DNA from: Microbacteriaceae bacterium
GTDB taxonomy: Bacteria; Actinomycetota; Actinomycetes; Actinomycetales; Microbacteriaceae
Assembly: GCA_009925875.1 (NCBI GenBank)
Contig: RFQD01000013.1
Coordinates: 1 to 14,529 of the forward strand
Length of the DNA stretch: 14,529 nt
Direction of reading: 5' to 3'
Part shown: positions 1 to 5,818 of the stretch, in pieces
How positions within the stretch are numbered: position 1 is the first letter of the stretch
Layout of the letters: every line of letters starts with the position of its first letter
Notes under the pieces: generated by a model
Seen by the model: the letters and a program-made list of their open reading frames with translations, nothing else
What the model was told of the DNA's origin: nothing
Database searches by the model: none
Position numbers and translations under genes: made by a program

Positions 1-206
1 GTCGCGCCGGCGTCAACGACGCCGCGCAGCGACTTCTTGGCCAGATTCGTTCCGAGTTTGAATTCCGTCCGGTTATCGAACTGCTCGACGCTTTGCCCGA
101 ACACATGGAAGAGGTGCAGGCGGTGTGTTCGGCCGCGAGCGATGCCATCCGACAGCGGTACTTTCCCACGAGCGCCGTCCCGGTGTGGATCGGAGAGACG
201 TCATGA
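1..206 (+). CDS. Alpha-E domain (DUF403-like) protein, C-terminal end only
   Basis: An open frame runs from the window edge (first full codon at base 3) to TGA at 204-206 and gives the last 67 residues of a protein whose start is outside the window. It contains QRLLGQIRSEFEFRPVIELL, then HMEEVQAVCSAASDAIRQRYF, an all-helical arrangement matching the C-terminal end of alpha-E domain proteins. These are known to sit next to circularly permuted ATP-grasp proteins and transglutaminase-like proteins, and the next gene here is transglutaminase-like. The stop overlaps the next start by 4 bp (ATGA, 203-206), so the two genes are translationally coupled. Function in the family is unproven; an amide-bond-forming or peptide-modifying system is the usual proposal. 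The call rests on a short fragment plus gene context. Confidence 0.7.
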   Translation, partial: RAGVNDAAQRLLGQIRSEFEFRPVIELLDALPEHMEEVQAVCSAASDAIRQRYFPTSAVPVWIGETS

Positions 207-1048
207 GTCGACTTCGCGTCATTCACCGCACGGGTTTCACCTACAACCTGCCGGCTCAGGCGAGCTACAACGAGGCGCGCATGCTTCCCGCCCATTCGGG
301 CGACCAATTCGTGTTGTCTACCAACCTCGAGATCAGCCCGCCGGCCATCCAGCACTCGTACATCGACTACTGGGGAACGCGCGTGAGCACGTTCGAGGTG
401 CTCACGCCACACACCGAGCTCTCGGTCACGGCGACGTCCCTCGTTGAAGTCCGCCCGTCGGATGCTCCGGCGCCGGATGCCACGTGGCGAGATCTCGAGG
501 CGCTCGCGAACACCTCGGTGCATTTTGTCGAGCACCTTCGCCCGACTCGACTTACCGCACCCCACGAAGAGGTGGAACGCTTGGCCCGCGCGACGCGGGA
601 GGCAGGTGCGAACCCGCACGAAACGGCACTCGTGTTGGCGCGTGCCGTGCACGATCGAATCGAGTATCAGCGGGGTGTCACGGGTGTGCATTCAACGGGT
701 GCCGAAGCATGGACGGCGGGAAAGGGTGTGTGTCAGGACTTTGCGCACGTGTTAATCGGCGCCCTGCGATCACTCGGGATTCCCGCTCGCTATGTGTCCG
801 GATACCTCCACCCCAAGCCCACCGCGCTCATTGGCGAAACGGTCACGGGAGAATCGCATGCCTGGGTCGAGTGGTACGCCGGAGAGTGGTTTGGATACGA
901 CCCCACCAACATGTTGGAGATTGGTGAGCGCCACGTCCTCGTCGCACGTGGCCGTGACTACACCGACGTATCGCCGCTGCGTGGGGTTTACGCCGGTCCG
1001 AGCGCCTCAAGCATCTTTGTTCGAGTCGAGATAACTCGCGAAGCTTGA
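203..1048 (+). CDS. Transglutaminase-like cysteine protease family protein
   Basis: The 281-residue protein starts at ATG 203, chosen because it overlaps the preceding stop as ATGA and gives the typical N-terminus MSRLRVIHRTGFTY; an upstream GTG in frame at 125 lies inside the previous gene. Residues 1-85 form the beta-rich N-terminal domain typical of bacterial transglutaminase-like proteins. The papain-like core follows, with the catalytic triad visible as Cys177 (GKGVCQDFAH), His219 (GESHAWVEW) and Asp233 (GYDPTN). No signal peptide or membrane segment is seen, so it should be cytoplasmic. In many bacteria it is encoded with alpha-E and ATP-grasp proteins, as here; the substrate is unknown. 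It converges on the photolyase gene with only 8 bp between the stop codons and no terminator hairpin. Confidence 0.88.
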   Translation: MSRLRVIHRTGFTYNLPAQASYNEARMLPAHSGDQFVLSTNLEISPPAIQHSYIDYWGTRVSTFEVLTPHTELSVTATSLVEVRPSDAPAPDATWRDLEALANTSVHFVEHLRPTRLTAPHEEVERLARATREAGANPHETALVLARAVHDRIEYQRGVTGVHSTGAEAWTAGKGVCQDFAHVLIGALRSLGIPARYVSGYLHPKPTALIGETVTGESHAWVEWYAGEWFGYDPTNMLEIGERHVLVARGRDYTDVSPLRGVYAGPSASSIFVRVEITREA

Positions 1049-1056
1049 TCTGACGT

Positions 1057-2496
1057 TCACGGAATGAGTGACACAGGCGGTCGAACGATCTTTGATTTGC
1101 CGCTGACCTCGGCAAAAGCGGCGAGCGCATTTGTACGGGAATCCCCCAAGTCGATTAACGGTGGCGGATAGGTCGGGTCCGATTCGTATGCACCGAGGTA
1201 CCGATGACGATATCGATTGTCCGGGTCGAATTTCTCGGCCTGAAGCATGGGATTAAAGACTCGGAAATACGGTGCGGCATCGGCTCCGCATCCCGCAACC
1301 CATTGCCAACTCGCCGCGTTGTTTGCCGCATCCGCGTCGACGAGGGTGTCCCAAAACCATTCCTCGCCGAGCCGCCAATCGATGAGCAGATTCTTGACCA
1401 AGAAGCTCGCGGTGACCATGCGCACGCGATTGTGCATATATCCCGTTTGCCAGAGTTCTCGCATTCCTGCGTCAATGAGCGGCACGCCCGTCGTTCCTTC
1501 GTGCCAGCGAGCGAGCCGGCCATCGCGGGGGTCACTCCAGGTGAAGTTATCGAACCGGCTGTCAAAATTTCGACGTGCGAGATCGGGCCAGTGAAAGAGC
1601 AGGTGGTAGCTAAATTCGCGCCACCCCACCTCTGCTCGAAAACGGCGGATGCCTTCGGTGAGATCGTCGCCCCCGGAGGTACGCGCGGCTGCGGGGATGG
1701 CATCGATGGCGTGAAAAATCTGAAACGGCGATATTTCGCCAAACCGGAGATGTGGGGACAGCTCGCTCGTGTTGTTCTCGCCGGGAAAATCACGACCCGT
1801 CGCGTATCGGTGGAGGCGTGTCTCGATGAAGTGCGACAGTTTTTCGTGTGCGGTGAGCTCTCCCGGTCGCCAGCGCAGGGCGAGCCCGAGGGACCAATCC
1901 GGGTTTGTCGGGAGCAACTCCCAGGTTTCGAGCGCGTCGCTGCGCGGTGCGTCGTCGGTAAGTCCGTGCAGCGTTGATGGCGCGCTCAGTGGTTGGCGAA
2001 CCGGCTCGGGGCGCCCGAGGCATGATTTCCAGAATGGCGTGAAGACCGTGTACGGGGTGCCCGAACCGGTGCGTATGGTCCACGGTTCGAATAAGAGGTT
2101 GGCTTGGAAGCTGTGCGTTTGTAGACCGGCGGCGCTTGCATACGCCTTGATGTCCGCATCGAGCGCGCGTTCGGCTCCTCCGTAACGCCGATTCCAAAAA
2201 ACCGCGTCGGCCATCGTGTCGCGAATGAGTTCGCGCATGTGGTCGAATGCGGCCCCTCGCCGAAGGATGAGGGTCCCTTCGAGTCGGCGAATGCGCCCAT
2301 GAAGGTTCGTCAGGCTGTGATGGAGCCACCATTTCGTGGCCCCACCGAGCGGGCGAATTCCGGGGGATGCGTCATCGAGGATGTACGTGATGATGACGTG
2401 GCCCCCGGACGCTTCAGCGTGCTCGACGGCGGCCGTGAGCGCAGGGTTGTCTTCGAGGCGAAGATCGTCCCGGAGCCAGACGAGGGCGTTGCCCAT
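1057..2496 (-). CDS. phr: Deoxyribodipyrimidine photolyase (class I cryptochrome/photolyase family)
   Basis: The enzyme repairs UV-induced cyclobutane pyrimidine dimers using blue light and reduced FAD. The 479-residue form starts MGNALVWLRDDLRL, the family's usual N-terminus. Residues 1-130 are the Rossmann-like antenna domain and about 220-470 the FAD-binding helical domain. Visible family motifs are NNTSELSPHLRFGEIS (241-256), TTGVPLIDAGMRELWQTGYMHN (335 onward) and ASWQWVAGCGADAAPYFRVF (395 onward), which includes the tryptophan of the electron-transfer chain close to FAD. Start choice: ATG 2496 is preceded by a strong AAAGGAAAGG Shine-Dalgarno. A GTG at 2529 in the same frame sits exactly 6 bases after a TAGTCT hexamer and could give an 11-residue longer leaderless form (see findings). 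CPD rather than (6-4) specificity is inferred from overall similarity; the antenna pigment cannot be told from sequence. Confidence 0.93.
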   Translation of the reverse strand: MGNALVWLRDDLRLEDNPALTAAVEHAEASGGHVIITYILDDASPGIRPLGGATKWWLHHSLTNLHGRIRRLEGTLILRRGAAFDHMRELIRDTMADAVFWNRRYGGAERALDADIKAYASAAGLQTHSFQANLLFEPWTIRTGSGTPYTVFTPFWKSCLGRPEPVRQPLSAPSTLHGLTDDAPRSDALETWELLPTNPDWSLGLALRWRPGELTAHEKLSHFIETRLHRYATGRDFPGENNTSELSPHLRFGEISPFQIFHAIDAIPAAARTSGGDDLTEGIRRFRAEVGWREFSYHLLFHWPDLARRNFDSRFDNFTWSDPRDGRLARWHEGTTGVPLIDAGMRELWQTGYMHNRVRMVTASFLVKNLLIDWRLGEEWFWDTLVDADAANNAASWQWVAGCGADAAPYFRVFNPMLQAEKFDPDNRYRHRYLGAYESDPTYPPPLIDLGDSRTNALAAFAEVSGKSKIVRPPVSLIP

Positions 2497-2535
2497 GCCT
2501 TTCCTTTCGTTGACGCGAGTGCATCGCACATCTTC

Positions 2536-2541
2536 AGACTA
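2536..2541 (-). promoter_or_regulatory. Candidate -10 element of phr
   Basis: TAGTCT on the minus strand. Its last base is 6 bases before GTG 2529, so transcription would begin at that GTG, 33 bases before the Shine-Dalgarno-led ATG 2496. No convincing -35 hexamer is seen 16-19 bases upstream. Confidence 0.5.
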
Positions 2542-2577
2542 GTGACGCGGTCGTCGCGCCGTCGGAGTGGATTAACG

Positions 2578-2615
2578 ACAAAAGAGAGGGCCCGTCGAAG
2601 TCAACGGGCCCTCTC
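2578..2615 (-). terminator. Rho-independent terminator after the winged-helix regulator
   Basis: A 12-bp perfect stem, GAGAGGGCCCGT (2584-2595) paired with ACGGGCCCTCTC (2604-2615), closes an 8-base loop. On the minus strand the 3' arm is followed by TTTTGT (2583-2578), so it terminates minus-strand transcription arriving from the regulator gene and insulates phr. The plus-strand side has no T-tract. Confidence 0.88.
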
Positions 2616-2750
2616 CTCGTTACACCAAGAGTGTCAGCAATCACATTTTCAACCGCCACAGCAAACGGCTGTAAAGCGACTTTATAACGGATTGATAACG
2701 ACGCACAAGTGTCTGTTCAACAAATATTTTCTCGCCCTCCGCGGCGCCGA
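2616..2750 (-). other. Gene-free 3' region of the winged-helix regulator
   Basis: These 135 bases separate the regulator stop from its terminator and look richer in A+T than the genes around them. They hold a direct repeat of ATAACG at 2684-2689 and 2695-2700 (11-base period) and no open frame with a Shine-Dalgarno. A 21-codon GTG-started frame (2641-2706, minus) was judged unsupported. The region is probably a long 3' untranslated region. Confidence 0.4.
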
Positions 2751-3413
2751 CTAGAAGACATCTGGACTCGGCGCACTCGCAAACAGCACAGACACATCCG
2801 GATGAGGATCAAAGCGGTACCCCTCACCGCGGACGGTACGCACAATGTCTTCAAAACGCCCCAGCTTTGACCGAAGTCGGCGCACGTGCACGTCGATCGT
2901 GCGGTCATTGGGAATATCGACATCGTCGGCACGCCACAGCGAGCGGATAATTTCGGCGCGAGAAATCGTGAGACTCTTGTGCGTCACCAGATATTGCAGG
3001 AGTTCGAACTCTTTGAACGTGAGCGGCGAAATCTCGTCATCAATCGTGACGCGCTTGCGTGAGATATCGATAACGATTCCCGCCAGATCTTTTTCGTCGA
3101 CGTCATCGCTCCGATGCCGTGCGACGGCGCTCGGTTCTTGGAGCGCGAGGCGAACCACATCCACGCTACGACCGCCCGAACCGACCGGTGCCAGGGCAAC
3201 CGCGGCATAGGTTTCCGCCCCGGGGGCAAGTGACGTCGTGAGGTTCTTCAGAGCCGTCACGATCTGAGAAAGATCGATGCCGTGCTCGGCGGCCGCCGCT
3301 TCGTCGATGCCGACATACAGCGCGAATCCGCGCGCCTTTGTGTCACGCGGAACGGCCTTCACGCTCGGTCGCGGAGTTTCGTCTGGAACGGGAACGAGTT
3401 TTGTTGTTGCCAT
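2751..3413 (-). CDS. Orphan winged-helix transcriptional regulator (OmpR/PhoB-type DNA-binding domain, no receiver)
   Basis: The 220-residue protein has a clear OmpR/PhoB-type winged-helix domain at about 112-202: SPLTFKEFELLQYLV, recognition helix around RTIDVHVRRLRSKL (171-184), and wing VRTVRGEGYRF (191-201). The N-terminal half (about 28-95) is not a CheY-like receiver: no acidic pocket, phosphoacceptor Asp or conserved Lys is recognisable. Instead it reads ALYVGIDEAAAAEHGIDLSQ and continues as a compact alpha/beta segment of unknown role, which could sense a ligand or dimerise. The start ATG 3413 follows AAAAAGGA with about 10 bases spacing. A long leader with a polycysteine ORF lies upstream, and a strong terminator lies 135 bases downstream, so it is probably transcribed alone. 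The DNA-binding class is secure; targets and signal are unknown. Cysteine or sulfur control is an inference from the leader only. Confidence 0.85.
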   Translation of the reverse strand: MATTKLVPVPDETPRPSVKAVPRDTKARGFALYVGIDEAAAAEHGIDLSQIVTALKNLTTSLAPGAETYAAVALAPVGSGGRSVDVVRLALQEPSAVARHRSDDVDEKDLAGIVIDISRKRVTIDDEISPLTFKEFELLQYLVTHKSLTISRAEIIRSLWRADDVDIPNDRTIDVHVRRLRSKLGRFEDIVRTVRGEGYRFDPHPDVSVLFASAPSPDVF

Positions 3414-3459
3414 GATGATGAATCCTTTTTATCGTGTCGCATCGCGTGCCGGGGAGAGT

Positions 3460-3525
3460 GCTCGAACGCCCTCAATCGACCACGCGCGAATGCGAAAGTG
3501 AATGAATGTTTGCTGAGGGATGAGC
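3460..3525 (-). promoter_or_regulatory. Possible attenuator-like leader hairpin between polycysteine ORF and regulator
   Basis: On the minus-strand RNA, GCUC (3525-3522) plus CCCUCA (3519-3514) can pair with UGAGGG (3474-3469) plus GAGC (3463-3460), giving 6 and 4 bp separated by an internal loop and closing a 39-base loop. The CCCUCA arm can instead pair with the Shine-Dalgarno region UGAGGGGAU of the short ORF (3594-3586, one bulge), so the two structures exclude each other. The hairpin has no U-tract and does not cover the regulator's own Shine-Dalgarno, so the mechanism is uncertain. Confidence 0.35.
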
Positions 3526-3526
3526 G

Positions 3527-3577
3527 TTAGCAACAACACATTCGACAACACGCCATGCTCTCGTCGCGCATCATCAT
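3527..3577 (-). CDS. Polycysteine leader peptide (16 codons)
   Basis: This small frame in the regulator's leader reads MMMRDESMACCRMCCC then TAA, with 5 cysteines in the last 7 residues (codons TGT TGT ... TGT TGT TGC). It is preceded by GAGGGG 10 bases before the first of three consecutive ATG codons, a good Shine-Dalgarno spacing. The stop is 113 bases upstream of the regulator start. Short ORFs ending in cysteine runs are known in mycobacteria as cysteine-responsive attenuators, where ribosomes slow at Cys codons when Cys-tRNA is scarce. The peptide itself probably has no function. Conservation cannot be tested here; five cysteines in seven codons is very unusual for actinobacterial coding sequence. 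The frame remains open upstream into upp, so the translation start rests on the Shine-Dalgarno alone. Confidence 0.5.
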   Translation of the reverse strand: MMMRDESMACCRMCCC

Positions 3578-3677
3578 CGCGACGTATCCCCTCACCTCAA
3601 CGGCGGACGTAGGGACAACACGGTTCGTCATGACAAAAGGGTACCGCATGCCTCGACGAGTACCGCACAATACAAGG

Positions 3678-4316
3678 TCAATATGCCCCAAAGAGTCGAT
3701 CGCCGGCGTCCCCAAGCCCAGGCACGATGTACCCCTGGTCATTGAGTCCATCGTCGATGACCGCGACGAACAAGCGAGTCGTTCCGCCCAGACGCAGGAA
3801 CGCCCGCTCGACCGCGGCCACACCTTCGGGCGACGCGACAAGACAGGCGCAGGTCACATCGGTCGCGCCACGTGAGTGCAGATTCTCGAGCGCCGTGATC
3901 AACGAACCACCCGTTGCGAGCATGGGGTCCATGACGATGACCTGCCGATCAGCTAAATCCTCGGGCATCCGATTCATGTACACGACGGGGAGCAACGTCG
4001 TCTCGTCCCGTTTCGTTCCGAAAAACCCGACTTCGTTCACGGGAATCAGGGTGAGAAAGCTGTCGAGCATGGCGAGACCTGCGCGCAAGATGGGGACGAG
4101 AAGTGGTCCGGGTTGCGGCAATTCGAGACCGACGGTGTGCGAGACGGGAGTGGTGACGGGCCGAGGTTCCGTGTGCAGTGCGGCGCAGGCAGAGACCCCC
4201 ACAATCGTGGCGAGCGACGAAACGGCGTGGCGAAAAAGCCACGCAGGAGTGCTCGCATCGCGCAGAATCGCCAGTTGATGTGCAACGAGAGGATGCTCCA
4301 CCACGGTCACGCTCAT
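3678..4316 (-). CDS. upp: Uracil phosphoribosyltransferase
   Basis: Converts uracil and PRPP to UMP in pyrimidine salvage, in the cytoplasm. The 212-residue length is normal for the family. The PRPP-binding loop is VMDPMLATGGSL (128-139), the flexible-loop region FFGTKRDETT lies at 98-107, and the C-terminal uracil-binding segment is GYIVPGLGDAGDR (195-207). The start ATG 4316 lies exactly 6 bases after a TAGGGT hexamer, predicting a leaderless mRNA. GAAGGA just before the ATG is too close to act as a Shine-Dalgarno for it but is 6 bases before an in-frame GTG at 4310, so a start two codons in is possible if a longer transcript exists. The gene is divergent from tadA, with 42 bp between the starts. 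Confidence 0.95.
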   Translation of the reverse strand: MSVTVVEHPLVAHQLAILRDASTPAWLFRHAVSSLATIVGVSACAALHTEPRPVTTPVSHTVGLELPQPGPLLVPILRAGLAMLDSFLTLIPVNEVGFFGTKRDETTLLPVVYMNRMPEDLADRQVIVMDPMLATGGSLITALENLHSRGATDVTCACLVASPEGVAAVERAFLRLGGTTRLFVAVIDDGLNDQGYIVPGLGDAGDRLFGAY

Positions 4317-4322
4317 TCCTTC

Positions 4323-4328
4323 ACCCTA
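4323..4328 (-). promoter_or_regulatory. -10 element of upp, leaderless arrangement
   Basis: TAGGGT on the minus strand ends 6 bases before ATG 4316, placing the predicted transcription start on the A of the start codon. No -35 consensus is seen. Confidence 0.6.
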
Positions 4329-4346
4329 CGCGTTGCAAACGAGCCG

Positions 4347-4352
4347 TAGCCT
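4347..4352 (+). promoter_or_regulatory. -10 element of tadA, leaderless arrangement
   Basis: TAGCCT ends 6 bases before ATG 4359. There is no Shine-Dalgarno in front of the ATG, which supports a leaderless transcript beginning at the start codon. No -35 consensus is seen. Confidence 0.6.
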
Positions 4353-4358
4353 TGTGAC

Positions 4359-4829
4359 ATGACCAGGGTGGACCCGACTCACCGCGTCCTCATGCAACGG
4401 TGCATCGAGGAAGCGCGTCTCGCGCCCGTCACCGGCGATGTTCCGGTCGCGGCGCTCGTCGTCGACAGCGCCGGAGTTGTCCTCGCCTCAGCGAGGAATG
4501 AGCGCGAGGCAACGGGTGACCCCACTGCGCACGCCGAGGTGCTCGCCATTCGACGAGCAGCGGAAACTCGGGGTGAGTGGCGTCTCGAAGGGTGCACGTT
4601 GGTTGTCACGCTCGAGCCGTGCGTGATGTGCGCTGGGGCAATTCTTGCCGCGCGCATCCCCGTTGTTGTGTTTGGCGCATGGGATGAAAAAGCCGGTGCA
4701 GCTGGGTCACTTGTAGACGTCTTACGTGATCGACGACTCAATCATCGAGTTCAGGTCATTGGTGGTGTCGAGGAACCGGAGTGCGCAGCAATGATGAGGT
4801 CATTTTTTGCTCAAGCGCGTGAGTCGTGA
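4359..4829 (+). CDS. tadA: tRNA-specific adenosine deaminase
   Basis: Zinc-dependent deaminase that converts adenosine at the wobble position of tRNA-Arg(ACG) to inosine. The 156-residue protein carries the cytidine/deoxycytidylate deaminase zinc site: HAEV (His58, catalytic Glu60) and PCVMCAGA (Cys88, Cys91). FGAWDEKAGAAGS (105-117) and the C-terminal FF pair (MRSFFAQAR) are typical of TadA rather than of guanine deaminase or cytosine deaminase. ATG 4359 is the only sensible start and lacks a Shine-Dalgarno. The gene converges on the cation efflux gene with only 4 bp between the stops and no terminator. Divergent pairing with upp is a common actinobacterial neighbourhood. Confidence 0.93.
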   Translation: MTRVDPTHRVLMQRCIEEARLAPVTGDVPVAALVVDSAGVVLASARNEREATGDPTAHAEVLAIRRAAETRGEWRLEGCTLVVTLEPCVMCAGAILAARIPVVVFGAWDEKAGAAGSLVDVLRDRRLNHRVQVIGGVEEPECAAMMRSFFAQARES

Positions 4830-4833
4830 CCCG

Positions 4834-5796
4834 TCAGTCGAGCCCGCGCACCACGATTGATTCGGTCGAGGGGGTGCTGTTCTTAGTTTTTCGAACGACG
4901 TCGGGTTCGATGTAGATGACCCGCGCCACAGGAACGTTGGCGCGGATGTCGGCCTCGAGCGCATCAATGGCCGCAGCGACGTCGGCGAGTTTTGCCGTGG
5001 CGCCGAACCCGACCTTGGCCGCCACGAGCATTTCATCCGGACCGAGATACAAGGTCTTCATGTGAATCAAGGCGGTCACGTGTGGAGACGACGTGATGAC
5101 GCGAGAGATGGTGTCGACATCTTCGGGGCGAGCCCCCTCACCGACCAGGAGAGACTTGGTTTCGATGCCGAGAATGACGGCGACTGCGATGAGCAACGCA
5201 CCGATGAGCAACGTGCCCACGGCGTCAAAGACACCCAGTCCGGTGAGCGCGGTCAGCCCGATTCCGACGAACGCAAACACGAGGCCCAAGAGCGCGGCGA
5301 GATCCTCGAGAAGCACCACGGGAAGTTCCGGTGCCTTAGCTCTGCGAATGAATTGCACCCAGCTTGCGTTTCCGCGAATCGGGTTGGACTCTTTCACAGC
5401 CGTACGCAGACTGAAAGCCTCTAAGACAATCGAGACCGTCAGCACAATCATCGGCAACCACCACAGTTCGAGCGGGTGAGGGTGTTGGAGCTTATCGATG
5501 CCCTCATAAATCGAAAAAACGCCGCCGATGGTGAACAGGATGATCGACACAATGAACGCGTAAAAATAACGCTCTCGACCGTAACCAAACGGATGCGTTG
5601 CCGTCGCGCTTCGCGCTGCACGCTTGCCCCCCACGAGCAGCAGAATCTGGTTTCCCGAGTCAGCGAGCGAATGAACGCCCTCAGCCAACATCGACACAGC
5701 GCCCGAAAATCCCCACGCCACGAACTTCGTTGCCGCAATTCCGAGATTGGCAAGCAGTGCCGCGACGATTGCCCGAGTTCCACCCTGTGTGCTCAT
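4834..5796 (-). CDS. Cation diffusion facilitator family transporter
   Basis: A proton-coupled divalent metal exporter of the cytoplasmic membrane, 320 residues. Hydrophobic segments can be read at about 10-28, 32-56, 78-97, 112-131, 158-182 and 190-212, consistent with the six-helix CDF fold, followed by a cytoplasmic ferredoxin-like domain (about 215-305). Metal-site residues are His42 and Asp46 in AEGVHSLADSGNQ. In the fifth helix the site is VVLLEDLAALLGL, with Glu164-Asp165 and a valine, not histidine, four residues before the Asp. The motif HPFGYGRERYFYA (68-80) fits the SLC30A9-like branch. Metal specificity cannot be predicted. The start ATG 5796 sits 6 bases after a TAGAAT hexamer. 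It is divergent from proC and convergent with tadA. Confidence 0.88.
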   Translation of the reverse strand: MSTQGGTRAIVAALLANLGIAATKFVAWGFSGAVSMLAEGVHSLADSGNQILLLVGGKRAARSATATHPFGYGRERYFYAFIVSIILFTIGGVFSIYEGIDKLQHPHPLELWWLPMIVLTVSIVLEAFSLRTAVKESNPIRGNASWVQFIRRAKAPELPVVLLEDLAALLGLVFAFVGIGLTALTGLGVFDAVGTLLIGALLIAVAVILGIETKSLLVGEGARPEDVDTISRVITSSPHVTALIHMKTLYLGPDEMLVAAKVGFGATAKLADVAAAIDALEADIRANVPVARVIYIEPDVVRKTKNSTPSTESIVVRGLD

Positions 5797-5802
5797 GGGT
5801 CG

Positions 5803-5808
5803 ATTCTA
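5803..5808 (-). promoter_or_regulatory. -10 element of the cation transporter gene
   Basis: TAGAAT on the minus strand ends 6 bases before ATG 5796. It overlaps the proC -10 element by two bases. Confidence 0.65.
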
Positions 5809-5812
5809 GGAT
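5807..5812 (+). promoter_or_regulatory. -10 element of proC
   Basis: TAGGAT ends 6 bases before ATG 5819, predicting a leaderless proC mRNA. It shares bases 5807-5808 with the divergent transporter -10. Confidence 0.65.
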
Positions 5813-5818
5813 GGGACC

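Noticed and set aside
125..202. N-terminal extension of the transglutaminase from GTG 125
   Set aside because: It lies entirely within the preceding alpha-E coding region, and ATG 203 has the ATGA coupling overlap and the expected N-terminus.
1204..1977. 257-codon plus-strand open frame antisense to phr
   Set aside because: Its sequence has no family motifs and lies wholly inside the well-supported photolyase gene; such frames arise from the codon bias of G+C-rich genes.
2641..2706. 21-codon minus-strand ORF, MRRYQSVIKSLYSRLLWRLK plus M, basic and amphipathic, in the 3' region of the winged-helix gene
   Set aside because: GTG start without a Shine-Dalgarno or leaderless -10 spacing; a frame this short is expected by chance.
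3527..3841. 104-codon minus-strand frame ending in CCRMCCC and running back into upp
   Set aside because: Its upstream half overlaps upp in another frame and has no start signal; only the last 16 codons, with their own Shine-Dalgarno, are retained as the leader peptide.
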